A DNA stretch of 64,000 bases from Sapria himalayana (Eukaryota > Streptophyta > Magnoliopsida > Malpighiales > Rafflesiaceae), in contig JAREIK010003421.1 in NCBI GenBank assembly GCA_029783825.1, positions 1,438,358 to 1,502,357 on the forward strand, in the 5' to 3' direction. Position numbers and translations under genes: made by a program. Numbering within the stretch: the first letter of the stretch is position 1; each line of letters opens with the position of its first letter. Of the stretch, positions 1 through 12,050 are shown piece by piece. The notes beneath the pieces were generated by a model. It saw only the letters and a list, made by a program, of their open reading frames with translations. It was not told where the DNA came from and searched no databases.

Positions 1-984
1 TGCGGCTTCATCATATAACTCTCTAAAACCATGTATACCATATCCCAAACATTGTGTTTATGAATAAAAGTCTTCATTTTGATTCTCAAATTATCTTAAT
101 CATCATTACTGAGTATCGAGACTTGGAAGAATACCAAACATTTTTACATATTTATTCAATATAGTAAACATTTATAAATTTATTGCAACAAATGAATATT
201 AAAAATGGTGAAACTTTTGGATGAAAAATAGAAATTTATAAGAATTGTTTAAAAAATGATCAAGGTTAACATATATGCTCCAACTAGGCGAGGAAACATT
301 CTTTTTGGTAACAACTTATGGTCTCACATGGAGTTGTGCATAAACTACAATATAGATGATTCTAGTGGTTTTATTTCTCTCATAAAGATTTTCAATTTGA
401 TATTTTACATATTGTATACTCGTAAACCTCACATACTACTTTAATGGAAATGAAACACAAACAATTTTATTCAACCTCAAAAAAAAAAGATTAACAAAAT
501 ACTTTTTTATGAATCCACTTTGAGATATTACAATTCATACTATTATAGTAGTGTACTTCTACTTTCACTTAAAATCATTTTTTCTCCTTAATCCCCAAAC
601 CAAGATGGTAGAGATATTTATACAACTTACTTTTAAAATACCAAATGATTAAATCCTTAAATATTCTAGAATACTTGTGATGTTGGACCTTAATTATGAA
701 CATATAGTCCTACTTGCTTGGGTTTTGGTTTGAGCTCCTAAAACATAATTGAGGAAATGAAAATGGAAATGATACACTTAATGTATCAAGTTTGTAATCC
801 AATATATACAAGAAATTCTATTGTATGCTTCTCAAATCAACTATTAAATTATAGAATTGAGGAAATGGAAAACATAACAATTAAAGCAAAATTAATAATC
901 AAATGATTAAACCCTAAACTTTAAAATATAAATCATAAACCTTAAACACTAAACCATAAACCCTAAATCTTAAATTTTCAATAT
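1..984. other. Intergenic AT-rich DNA, no gene seen
   Basis: No convincing coding region. Short open frames (for example 256-444) have no recognisable domain. Bases 905-975 hold degenerate ccctaaa-like words (aaaccctaaac, ataaaccctaaatc); these resemble plant telomere units but are irregular and mixed with diverged variants, so I do not call a telomeric tract. Bases 720-905 belong to a dispersed repeat listed separately. Confidence 0.5.
720..905 (+). repeat. Dispersed repeat copy, shared with 27250-27345
   Basis: This stretch holds two copies of the word attgaggaaatgg(a) around a block containing gatacacttaa. The same words in the same order recur at about 27250-27345, just outside the right LTR of copia element C. 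The repeat is noncoding. It may be part of an old LTR or a MITE; its true ends are not visible by eye. Confidence 0.5.
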
Positions 985-1335
985 TCAACACTGAAAAATG
1001 ACTGGGACTATAAGAAGAACGATGTCTCCAAGGAAACCCTCAAAGAGGCACATACCATACTTGAGGAAGTCCTCATCAAAGAAGAAATATAGTAGAAGTA
1101 GAAGTCGGTTGTAAAATAGCTATGAGAGGGTGATAAGAATTAAAAATTGTTTCACTTCCTAATTAAGAACAAATAGACAACCTCGCACATCCACCAGATT
1201 GTGGATGGTGAGGATACAATGCACGAGAGTGACGAGGTGATCAGGGATATCAGGGGTCAAATTCTTTCAGGACTTGCTCACCAAGATCGATATCCAAAGG
1301 ACAGCCTCAAGTGCAAGGAGGGGTAAGGTCATGTC
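985..1335 (+). mobile_element. LINE ORF2 fragment (partial copy)
   Basis: Bases ~998-1316 align by eye with 4575-4895 of the larger LINE downstream. Shared words include actgggac, cctcaaagaggc, gaggaagtcctc, gtgatgagaatt-like text, caccaagatc and acctcaagtgca. In that LINE the segment lies between the endonuclease and the reverse transcriptase of ORF2. The similarity stops abruptly after caagtgca. This fragment therefore lacks both its 5' and its 3' parts, which is not explained by ordinary 5' truncation during LINE insertion. Stop codons break the frame. Confidence 0.75.
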
Positions 1336-1439
1336 TAATGCCCTTGACTCCCATTGATTAATTTTTTATTCCATGTGTTTTTCTCATGTTGTGCATGATG
1401 ATTGGAGGCATGTGAGTGATGGCACATATTGTGTGTCGC

Positions 1440-1877
1440 TAGAGGTGTCAACCGGGCCGGGCCGGCCCGGCCCGGCACGAGGCACGGCACGGTTCGGCCG
1501 TGCCTGGGCCGGCCCGGCATGTTTTTAGACCGTGCCCAGGTTAGGCACGAGCCGTGCCGTGCCGTGCCTGGCCCGGCACGGCGGCACGGGTTCTTCCCGT
1601 GCTGGTTTCACGTAGGCACGCGTGGGCGTGACCTGGCCCCTCCCAAAAAAAAGACCGCTGGTCGGGTCTGATTGGATCCCGACCCGTGGTCCCGACTCCC
1701 GCCCAGGCACGGCACGGCCTGCCGTGCCTACGTGCCGTGCCCAGATGTTTTTAAACCGTGCCGGGCCGGGCACGGCACGGTACAGGAACCGTGGCGTGCC
1801 CGGCCTGGCACGGTAGCACGTTCCTGCCCTAAAAAAATGTGTCGGGCCGTGTCGGGCCGGCCCATTTGACACCTCTA
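1440..1877. mobile_element. GC-rich hAT-like MITE (nonautonomous)
   Basis: The left end reads tagaggtgtcaaccgggcc and the right end ggcccatttgacacctcta. These form terminal inverted repeats of about 12 bases (tagaggtgtcaa) followed by a matching gggccgg tract. The interior is packed with cggcacgg/ccgtgcc/gcccggc words on both strands and is strikingly GC-rich against the AT-rich surroundings. It has no transposase; long frames inside are a by-product of the base composition. End sequence and size fit a nonautonomous hAT element. I could not find a matching 8-bp target duplication, so the insertion is old or the ends are off by a few bases. Similar ends occur at 61177 and 61944. Confidence 0.7.
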
Positions 1878-1999
1878 TTCATGATTTAATGTGTGATGTG
1901 CAATAGTATAATGGATAGGATGTATGAACAGGGCCCACATAAAAAAAGGCAAATAAATTAAAATTCGGAAAAGGTTAGAAAGTGACATCAAGTACCTAG

Positions 2000-2650
2000 A
2001 GATTGGTTTGAAACCAATCGTAATGAAGAGAAACTCTGGAATTTTCATTAGGTTGGTAAAGATGCTAGAAAGGAGTCAGCCTTTTGCATGGATGCTAGTG
2101 GGCAAGGGCACTATTGCAAATGTAAGGTTTAGGAAAATAGAACATTTTTAAAAAATAATAACAAATCTAATCAGCAAGTTCAAGCTATGTGTAATCGAGA
2201 CGAAACATGTTCTCATTTGATTCATGCACAAGGACTACGTGAAGCAGTAGCTTCGGATATCCCCAAATATCAACGAGATGTCATCCATGCTCCTAAAATG
2301 GATGCCCAGTTTTGACGTATGGAAGGAGAGCTCCATAGTTTTTATTTTGGTCTCCTTTTCGTACATGCCGATCCACCTATGTGATAATCCTGTCACTGGC
2401 CAACCTCATCGATAGGCCCTTACAGATCACTGGGGTGATTAAGGGAGTCCTACCCAAGTATGCTTCACCAAGAGTACTAGTCGAAGTGGATGTGAGCAAG
2501 GAACTTCTAATAATCGCTTGGGTAATATTTTAGTGACGAGGCTCTAGTAGAAAGTTAAGTATAACAGCACACCTAAGTACTAGGCCTACCGCTCAAAGGT
2601 CGAGCATGCAAAGGACATATGCTTTCACAAGAACTCAATCCTTAGAAGGC
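2000..2650 (+). pseudogene. LINE ORF1 remnant (DUF4283-like / zinc knuckle)
   Basis: Broken translation gives WMPSFDVWKESS near 2300 and DNPVTG near 2385, the kind of sequence found in the gag-like ORF1 of plant LINEs. A degenerate CCHC knuckle lies near 2570-2625, where VEHAKDICFHK can still be read although the leading cysteines are damaged. ORF1 proteins of this type bind the element RNA. Several frameshifts and stops interrupt the reading frame. I see no intact knuckle, so this is a pseudogene. Confidence 0.55.
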
Positions 2651-3654
2651 ACCATGGGCCAAGGAACATGCCCACCATGGAGAGTGTTGACCCTCGACCC
2701 AGCCCAGGGCTAAAGAGCAAGATGGTCTAGATACCAAAAGTGAGCAACTCAAGATTTGGAATCCTTGAAACATGATTCATGGAGGCAAGATGGGGACTAG
2801 CAAATGCCAAAATGATGAAAATTGTACAAAATGACCTAGCGATCATTATGTACAACCCTATCAGGGTGGTCCAACTTGGGCTCCCAGAAACCCCACATCC
2901 AGGAGCCAAGGAGAGGACTACACAAAAGGAGCACCATACATGAGATGATCTCATGATTGTTTCATACCATCCGGGTGGAAATAATGGCATGAATGCCAGC
3001 ACACCTCCTAATGGGGACTCGGCTAGCCCCGGAGAGGAGGATCATAGAGATGAAGAGGGAAGGCGCCTAAAAGAGGCTGTCGAGATCCCCTCAGGATCCT
3101 CTCATACAGACGTGTAGAAGTGGGAAACCACTGACCCTCTTATGGAAGGAACACACAGGATCACTAGGCATGGAGTTCCCAATGTTGAGCTTCAACACGG
3201 ATATCCCGTTCTCATCGAGTAAGTGTGGCTCCACAATGGACTCAACCCTCTATGGATGGAGATCAGACACTAGAGACATGACTAGCACAAACAACCCCAA
3301 TGAGATGAATTGGAGTGAAGAGGAGGAAGATGATGAGAAGAAGTATGAGCTAGATGATCTCTCCAATCACGAGATGGATCGGGAGGAAGGCCCGGACTCC
3401 TCACTAAAAAGAGAGAGAAAGAAGACTACCATGAGGTGGAACCATCACAAAGAAAGGCAGAGGCACTTCCTCAGCATAGTAGGCATGGAGCCAATAAGGA
3501 CACCCTCGATCGAGTGGAGGACCATATCTGAATGGTCGAGATGATGGTCGAGATGATAGTCGAGCAGACCCTGACGCCACTAGAGTGGAGGGCCATATCA
3601 GAATGGTCGAGATGATAGTCGAGCAGACCCTAATGCCACTAGAGTAAAGGTTGT

Positions 3655-6235
3655 GATATAGATGAGCCAAATGACCATACTCATGTGAAACATTAGAGAA
3701 TTAGGAAAGTCCAACAAGACCAGGATAGTATGGAACCTATGCAAGATGCATGGCATGGTAATCCTGACTATCATCTAACCCTTCCTCAAGGATAAAAGAA
3801 TTGATGAGTCAAAAATAAGCTCAACTTTGACATGGCGTGGAACAACCCAACCAACAAGATATGGATTTTTTGAAAGTCAGAAGCAACCGTTATAATTAAA
3901 GAGAGTGAACCTCGGGTGGTACACCTCGAGGCCATGGGCGAGGCATGGAAATATAGTTTCAATGTGTCCGTAGTGTATGCTAAGTGCAACATTTCTAAAA
4001 AAAGAGAGTTGTGGTCACAGCTTAGTAGGATAGCATAGGAGGTCTACCAGCTATGGCTGGTAGTGGGAAACTTCAACATCATCTCGAAATGGGACAATAA
4101 GGTAGGAGGAAACCCACCAAAACCATGCTTCATGGAAGACTTCAATGACTGCATCCTAGACTGCAACCTCATGCATCCTGGTTTTGAAGAATCGGAGTAC
4201 ATGTGAAGCACGAGGCAAATATGGGCCAGATTGGACATGACCATTATAAATCTTCTTTGGAACCATAAGTTCTGCATGATGAGAGTCAAACCCCTAAACC
4301 ATATGATGTCAGACAACACACTACTACCCTTCCAGTGATCGAAAAATGCACAAGGAAGGAAGACCACCTTCAAATTCTAGCACTTGTGAGTAAACACACA
4401 TAAATTTTCACAGTTTTCTGAAAATTAATTGGAATCAGCACATGAGCGAGAGTAGATTGAGGAAATGGCCCACAAGTTGTTTCGCCTGAAGCAGGGTCTG
4501 TGGGCTTTAAACAAAAATATTTTTAGAGATCTATTCCAAAACATCAAGAAAGTTGAGGATCAAGTTCTAAAGATGGAAACTAACTGGGACTCCAAGAGGG
4601 ACAATGTATCTAAGGAAGCCCTCAAAGAGGCGCATACCACACGTGAGGAAGTCCTCCTCAAAGAGGAGATGTACTTGAAGTAGAAGTCTACTATAAAATG
4701 GCAATGAGAGGGTGATGAGAATTCAAAATTCTTTTACTCCCTCATTAAGGACAAATAGATGACGTTGCACATCTACCAAATTGTAGATAGTGAGGATGCA
4801 ATGCATGAAAGTGATGAGGCAATCAAGGAATCAAGGATCAAATTCTTCAGGGACGTACTCACCAAGATCAATGTCCAAGAGGACAACCTCAAGTGCATCA
4901 CCCAAGACATCTCCATGGAAGACTGAAAAGATCTGTGCAGGGCCCCCACTAAGGACGAGGTGAAGGAAGATATCTTTGTGATCGACTCTGACAGTGTCTC
5001 GAGCACTAATAGTTTCACCTCCTTCTAAATTCCTACTAGGATATAGCAAGTGATGATGCCTGGGAAGGATGCTACAGCTTCTTCAATGGTGAAGAACTCC
5101 ATAAATCCTTTACTAGCACCATGATCACCTTATACCACAAGAAGAATAATCTGATGAGGTGGAAGAAGTGCAGGCTGATCAGCCTATGCAACACCTCATA
5201 CAAGACAATTGTCAATATCTTGGCAGAGAGAATCAAGAGGTGGAAACCTGATCGTCAAGCTTGATATGGAAAAGGCATACGACATGGTGGACTAATCATT
5301 CCTCCTAAAGATGATGTCCAAAATGGGATTCTTAGACTAGTGGAACAATATGGTCTAGTGATGCATCTCACGGAACTGGTTCTCCGTGATGATCAACAAT
5401 GAAGCTACGGAATTTTTCCAGTCTACGTGAGGCCTTCGGGAGGAGAGCCCACTATTCCCTACCATATTTATCATGGCGGTGGTGTATCTTTCGAGGATGC
5501 CCAATAACCTTTACAAAGACAACCCGAGCATCATGTACCTAACCGGTAGTCAGGTCATGATTGGCACCTAGCCTATGTTGATGACATGATAATATTCACC
5601 AATGGCCAAGCAAGCTCAATAAGCATGATTAAAAAGATATTATTGAGGTATGAGGCAATCTCAGGCCAGTCATCAAACCTACAAAAAAGTGACTTCTACT
5701 ACAAGTTGAGCACAACACCTTATAGGGTTTCAGAGCTCAAGAACCTGATGTGAATGGAGAAAGAAGAATTCCCCATTATGTACTTAGGCTATCCCCTATT
5801 CAAGGGTAACAGCAAGAGTAAAAATAGATGAGATGCTTGAACAAAAAGTTTTTTACATCACGTTCAAGTGTACCAACTATGACTCAGAAAAGAATCTGAC
5901 CCATTTTTTTATACAGTGCAGGAAGTACAAAAGTATGGAAAGAGTACTATCCAAGAAATAATAGTCTGAACTAGGACCTCACGTAGGCCTTTCGACACGA
6001 AAAACCTATGAATTCCAAAATCCTGATAGAGTTGAAGTGGATAATGAGGTTTATACCTTTTCTAATTTATAAAAGGTTTGGAAAGCATGAAATGATACCA
6101 GATTTAGGGCAAATACATTCATAGCTAGAAATATAACTTCCAGAATAGACTCACTATTAGAGAACATCAGCAAAGCCATCAAACCAAAAAGAAAACTGAC
6201 ACAATCAATTTAGAATCTGTAGGTTGGAGCTAGGT
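3655..6235 (+). pseudogene. LINE ORF2 remnant (endonuclease and reverse transcriptase)
   Basis: The endonuclease part includes VVGNFNIISKWDNKVGG near 4050-4105, matching the conserved GDFN-type metal-site region. The following linker is still open at 4465-4683. The reverse transcriptase part shows KLDMEKAYDMVD near 5258-5293 and the catalytic YVDDMIIFT near 5577-5600. Downstream, NLTHFFIQCRKY near 5890-5930 is zf-RVT-like and WKA-stop-ND near 6080 marks the RNase H-like end. Stops and shifts occur throughout, so no functional protein is made. The linker region is duplicated at 985-1335. Confidence 0.8.
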
Positions 6236-6597
6236 AGAAAGTGGACACATGCACATTGAGATATCTATACATGCATATTCTTCTTTGATACAACATGAAG
6301 ATTAAAGAAGCCATTATCAGAAATAATCCGATTCAAAGTAAAAGAAGCTTTAAAAGAAGCCCTCATTTCTAGAATGCCCTTACCACCAAACTCTAAGAGA
6401 AAAGGACCTGCATTTTATGTTAGTTTATGGTTTTATAATTATTCAGTATTCATTGAACCATTAGGGTGCTTAGGATTTGGTGGGATGGCCTAAATTGACC
6501 AGCTTTTTAGTCTCTTATAAAATGTGTGTTCTCTAGTAATAAAAATGTGTTTATTTAAAAAAAACCATAAACTTTAATCCTTAAACTCTAAACTCTA

Positions 6598-6790
6598 GTT
6601 ATAAATGCTACTTTTATGTTTACTTTATTATTGCATTTTTATATAATTTTATAATTTTATTTCTTTCACCTTTATTTTTGTATAAAAAGTATTAAATGTA
6701 TGTAAAAATTTTATTTCTTCCACTTTTATTAATTATCATTCATTTTCAATACGAAATAAATAGTTTCAGATTTTATGGTCTAGAGAACTA
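6598..6790 (+). repeat. Dispersed repeat, second copy at ~15318-15510
   Basis: The segment gttataaatgct ... gtattaaatgtatgtaa ... caatacgaaat is present here and again at about 15318-15510 in the same orientation. The second copy lies directly 3' of the pol remnant of copia element A, where its 3' LTR should be. This copy lies where a 5' LTR could have been. I therefore read the pair as probable LTR fragments of element A, but the full LTR ends are not visible. Confidence 0.5.
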
Positions 6791-6829
6791 ATATATATCA
6801 TTCCCAACCAAATGATTTTTAGTTATCCT

Positions 6830-8645
6830 AAAAATCTTTACAATCTAGAGAGTAAATATCTAAATCGCTACAATCTTGTTATCCTAAATTTGCATTATAG
6901 AGAGTAAATGTCTCAGTTGTGGCTATTCTTATCACTATGGCTTTATGTTATAGAGAATAATTATCTAAGTCATATCTTTCTTACTAGCATGACTTTGTGA
7001 TTTAGAGAGAGAAAACCTCAATCACTACATTCATGTGTGCCCATGATTTTGTGCTCCAGAGCGAAGTTACTTTAAACATGATATTCATATTCCACCATGA
7101 ATTTTGTGATGGAATATGACTTAAAAAATTATTCTCTATAACATAAAATTGATAAAGTTGATAATGAGAGATAAGGTTGTATCCTCAACAAAGTGTCGTA
7201 GCTTCTAGATTAAAGAATCACATGAAACCTAAAGTAAAAACATAATGATATTATGGGAAAAAAGAAAGAAGAGAAATTAGATTTTGAGCCAGCATAATGA
7301 AAAACCCTAGAAAACCCGACTTCCAACCTCAAATTAGGGGTAAACTAAGACAAACACAAGTAAGAATAAGTTAGGATTAGGTTTTGAGACCTAGATCTCT
7401 ATTAGGGCTATCAATGTGAACCTTTAATTCTATAAAATATCACACAAAATATCTCACATATATTCTTCTGAAATGTCAAACTAAATTGACATTTAAAATT
7501 AAGTTAATATACTTGTGTTATGATGATTTGAATATATAGTAATTAGTTGTTGTAATGTTTGTGTTTTGAATATTAATGGTTATGGATGCTAATTAGAACT
7601 AAACTGGAGGTATTTCACTATATAATAGGTATATATATATATGTTGTGATGGACAATGAAACTTAAGTCATAGGACACAATCATAGAGTATAATATGAAA
7701 GAAGTAATTTTTCTTTTAATCTTATCAAGTGAGATAACCCTATGCATAAAAATCCAAGACGAATGTAAGTTTAATTGTTATAAGTATTACATTCTTGAAG
7801 GTAAAAATATAAATATATTTATGACTAATTCAATATGCATATTATAGTTAAACTAACCTTTAGGTGATGTAAATTTTATGTAGAACATCTAACCTAGATG
7901 TTTCAACATAGTATGAGAGTCTTGTGTTAGCTATGACAGATGATAATTAATAAGTCACGAGACACATGCAAGCAGACATGTTTTGTATAATGGTGATAGC
8001 CTTGTGAGTCATTTCATTTTGTATGATTTTCATATGTGAGATTTATGAGAAAAATATTAATTGATATGAGTATCGTTCTTATGAAACTAGAAGCATAAAT
8101 GCAATTATTATGACATTTATGTCACATTTTTATGACATTAAAAATCAAAGAGTAAAAATGCTTAATGGAGATAGATGTGAATGAAAATTAACATATTGCC
8201 TAAAAGGAGATGACATGTGAATGCCTCATGGATAGAATGATATATAGTCATGGTAGTAAAATACCAAAAGCACAACTATAAGAGAACTGTCATTGGTAAT
8301 GATAATCAAAGAATGATAATTACATTGTATGCTAATGGAAAACTAGAGTATTTTCACATCAATCTACTATTCATCTAATAATCAAGTATAATATTGCTCA
8401 AATACTAAAGAATTATCATCATAAACAACAGAGTGACAAACCCTAGAGTCTTAGTATCATTTTGAAACCCGAATCTTTATATTAATATACTCAAATCGAG
8501 TAGTATGTGATTTATTATTGGTTGGTCAAATTATCTACATAATTTGTGTGGGATCGATATCTAAAGTTACAACAAACTTTAATTCTTGTATGACCCATAT
8601 ACTTTTAGAATTCAATTTGACATCACCTAATGATATTTTAGAACC
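6830..8645 (+). repeat. Long LTR-like dispersed repeat, copy X1
   Basis: This matches 40540-42530 by eye over most of its length. Shared words include actttgtg.tatag.gag near the left end, aggagagaaatt/agagaaatt, gagtattttcacat, tgtgatttattattg-like text and tgggatcg.tatct near the right end. The left 300 bases are made of diverged repeats of a unit like catgactttgtgttatagag with tatctcagtca, spaced roughly 45-65 bases apart. The right end resembles the U5 end of plant Ty3/gypsy LTRs (general family knowledge). No protein is encoded. It probably includes a solo or truncated LTR. Confidence 0.6.
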
Positions 8646-8654
8646 ATATCATAC

Positions 8655-10654
8655 ATAATAAGTTCTGGCATTATACCAAAGTAGTGGAATTGACTAGAGC
8701 TATGTTGCTTGAAAAGAACTTGCCAAAAAAACATTTAGGTAGAGGGAGTAAACATGATTATTTATCTTCTTAATAGAACTAAAAATTTAGCTCTACAGAA
8801 TCTTACATCAATACAATTTTAAAATTGAATAAAACTTGCAATACATAATTTGTGCTCGTTTGTTAGTCTCTGTTATTCTCAAGTGCCCAAGAAAAGAAAA
8901 AATAGCCAGATAATGTTATCCAAAAATGTATCCTTATAAGATACAAAATACTAAAGGTTATAGACTATATAACTTGTATAATAATACATTTCAAATAAGC
9001 AAAAATGTATAGTTTGATGAAAACTCAAACTAGAGCAATGAAGTTCAATTATCCATCCCTATACCTAGGCTTGCAAGATTAAATCAGCCTGAACAAAAAT
9101 TAACTCTCATCAATACTAAAGTTGATTATTCAATTAGGTCTATCTATGCAACTCTAAATATCAATCCTTCTTCTTCTTCTTCTTCTTTTAAGTCTTAGTC
9201 GCCTAATTCTACCCTTTCTCTCCTTTTTCACTCGTCAAGTAGAAAACCTTAAATGATATTTATAAAGGTGTAACTTAACTATTTTAGAGATTCATAATAC
9301 TGAAAAGGTTATATAATATCATGAATGAATACTTACAATGCAGAGATAAATATGAGCCATTGACAAAAATGATACTTGGAAATTAGTTAAAATGCCAGAA
9401 AATTGACACATTATTAAAGTCAAATGGATGTTCACCATAAAAAACCTATTCAGTAGTAATAAACTAATTTTTAAATACCAATCGATAGCCAATCTTTAAT
9501 CACAATAAGCTGACACATATTATTTTAGACCTTTTGTCCAGTAGCTCGAATGGAGGCAATAAGGTTATTCAAAATAATCTATACCCACTCGAATATCAAG
9601 TCATCATTTCTGAATGGTGAATTAGAAGAAGAAATATATGTTCATCAAACTTTTGGGTTTAAAGTAAAAGGACTTGAGAATTAGGTATACAAACTAAACA
9701 AAGCTTTATATGGTTTGAAACAAGTATCTCATTATTGGTATATAAAATAAGCTCATATCTATTGGAACTAAAGTTCACCAAAAGCCTGAGTGAACCTACA
9801 CTATATGTAAAGAGGAATACTACTTTATGAATTCTCATTATGACTTTATGTGTGAATGATATTATATTCTTGGGAAATAGTATAGATATGATTAATCTTT
9901 TTAAAAGATATATGATGGTAAAGTATGAAATATATGATATGAGAATTCTTCATTTTTTGGGAATAGATATACTCCAGAGTATTTAAAAAGTATTCATCAC
10001 CCAATCTAAATATATACAAGCTATCTTAATTAAGTTTGGAATGTACAATTATAAACTAGTTTCCACTCCATTGATTGCAAACCAAAAACATAAATCTTTT
10101 AGTTGAAGCTTGATGGATGAAAGTTTATACATAAGCTTAGTTAGAAATATTATGTATGCATTAATAACTAGACCAAATACAGTCTGCCCAGTAAATATAC
10201 TTTCATGATTTATGCATTTTTCAAATCATTGATACCATGGAAGGACAAAAAATGTTTTGAAATATCATAAAGGGACTTTACACCTTAGTTTAAGATATTT
10301 CAAAACTATGAGTATAAAGTTAATTGGTCAATTTGATAGTGATAGTGGAGGCAAACTAGATGACTATAAAAATCACATTCGAGTATGTTTTCTTTCTTAG
10401 TATTGTAGTTATATCATGGACTTAAAAAAATTGTCCATTATTGTCTTATCTATAGCTAAAGCAAAATATATTTCTGCTTCTCTAGGCACTTCTTAAGTAA
10501 TTTGATTTAGATAATTGCTTGTTGATATGAATGAGGAAGAGCTTGAGGCCACAAATATCTATTTTGATAACAAGTCCATCATTGTCATTGCTAAATATAT
10601 GAGTCTTCATAGCCAAAAAAAACACATAGCCTTGAAATTTTACTTCATCAAGGA
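8655..10654 (+). pseudogene. Copia element A pol, 5' part (integrase to RNase H)
   Basis: Decayed Ty1/copia polyprotein on the plus strand, starting inside integrase (LLNRTKNLALQN near 8770-8805). It continues into reverse transcriptase (PVARMEAIRLF near 9539-9570, then VYKLNKALYGLKQVS near 9690-9730) and RNase H (NIYFDNKSIIVIAKY near 10550-10595 and HSQKKHIALKFYFIKD near 10608-10654). Gag, protease and most of integrase are missing at the left, replaced by repeat X1. The frame is cut at 10654 by copia element B and resumes at 15134. Numerous stops and shifts make it nonfunctional. Confidence 0.85.
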
Positions 10655-10917
10655 TGTTACAAATATCTTAAAAAATCATACAATAATGCATGCACTCAAG
10701 TTGTTGTCCACGAGATGAAATAAAATATAGAGGATGAGAGTTTGAAGATGAGAGGGAAAGCACATTATTAGATGTAAAGAAAAAATGAACTTTGACTCAA
10801 TGCAAACTTTTATACATGAAGAAAAAATACTTTGTTAAATTAATAAATCATAAAATGCACAATTGTATTACACACACACACACACTAATTATTTAAAATA
10901 TTTCATTAATTTTAACA
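10655..10917 (-). repeat. 3' LTR of copia element B
   Basis: 263 bases, tg...ca termini, aligned by eye with 14857-15133. It differs by several small indels and by a (CA)n stretch at 10871-10884. It directly follows the codon for the last residue of the interrupted RNase H of element A. Confidence 0.8.
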
Positions 10918-10919
10918 GT

Positions 10920-11974
10920 TCCCTTGATGGAATTGTTTAAAGTCTTAGTAAGTTTCTGAAATGTTGATACTTCTTCTTTGGCATGGGTTTGTAGAATATC
11001 AGCAGCTTGGACTTCAATGTTGCAATAGACTAATGTAACTTCGAGGTAATATGCTTGGTTTGGTTGTGTGGAATAGCTTTCTTTTCAATTGTAATGGTGG
11101 AACTTGTATCATAAGAAATAAATGTAGCTTTCTCATATTTATCATTCAAGTCTTCAACTAATATTCTCGAACAAATTTTTTGTGGAGTGCAAATAGAAGC
11201 AGACACGTATTCTACATCAAATGTGGGTCATGCCATAGTAGGTTGTTTCATTGAGGATCATGAAACTACAACAATACCAAGATAGAAAACATATTTGAAT
11301 GTGCTTCTATAAGCATTCAGATATCCTCCACAATTACTATCATAATGACCAAATAATTTTATGTCTACTATTTTAAAAATCTTAAATAAAGAAACATGCT
11401 TCCTTTTAGATGTCTTAATACATGTTTGGCAGTTCCAAGGTATAAATGAGTTGGAGAATGCATGAAATGAGATAAGATATTTATAGAGTAAACAACATTA
11501 GGTCTAGTTGATGAGGCATACAAAAGGCTTCCAATTAAATTTTATATAGGCTACCATCATGCTGCCAATATTCATGAGTTTCTGATTAGTTATCAATAGA
11601 TTGGATATTTATTTATAAGTATTCATCCCAAACATTTTTAGAATGAACTAAATGTAGTTGGTTTGTGTGTTGAATACTCAATAAGTATCTTGTATTATTT
11701 CCATTCCAAGAAAATGGTGAAGAACACTCAGGTCAAATATTTCTTACTTATCCGTCATAGCAATTTTAAAATTTTCAATCAAGATTTAATTATACTTGAG
11801 AAAAATATGTCATCCACATATGTAGTCACAATTAAAATATCAGAAGTAATATTTTTTAGTAAGTATAATATTAGTTTGCTTAAGCTTATGATGAACCCAT
11901 GACTCAATAGATATAAGTCAATGTATGTATACAAAGCTCATGGTACTTTCTTAAGCTCATACAAATTTTATTAA

Positions 11975-12050
<76 letters not shown>

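Larger units (their letters stand above)
1985..6560 (+). mobile_element. Decayed LINE (L1-type), near full length
   Basis: A non-LTR retrotransposon on the plus strand. Its parts appear in the expected order: an ORF1-like region with a zinc-knuckle remnant (~2000-2650), an apurinic-type endonuclease region (~3655-4380), reverse transcriptase (~5040-5720), and a zf-RVT/RNase H-like tail (~5860-6230). The 3' end is an A-rich tail at about 6551-6560 after a short 3' UTR. Many in-frame stops and frameshifts show it is dead. The 5' boundary is uncertain: 1336-1984 outside the MITE could be its 5' UTR. No clean target-site duplication was found; the word aaccataaac occurs at about 952 and just after the A-tail but is not adjacent to a clear 5' end. 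Confidence 0.8.

Noticed and set aside
905..975. Interstitial telomere (ccctaaa words)
   Set aside because: The words are irregular and mixed with aaccttaaac and ataaatc variants; no regular 7-base periodicity.
1429..1872. Several overlapping long frames on both strands in the GC-rich block
   Set aside because: They come from repeated cggcacgg-type words with few stop codons; the block is a MITE with inverted repeats and no protein domain.
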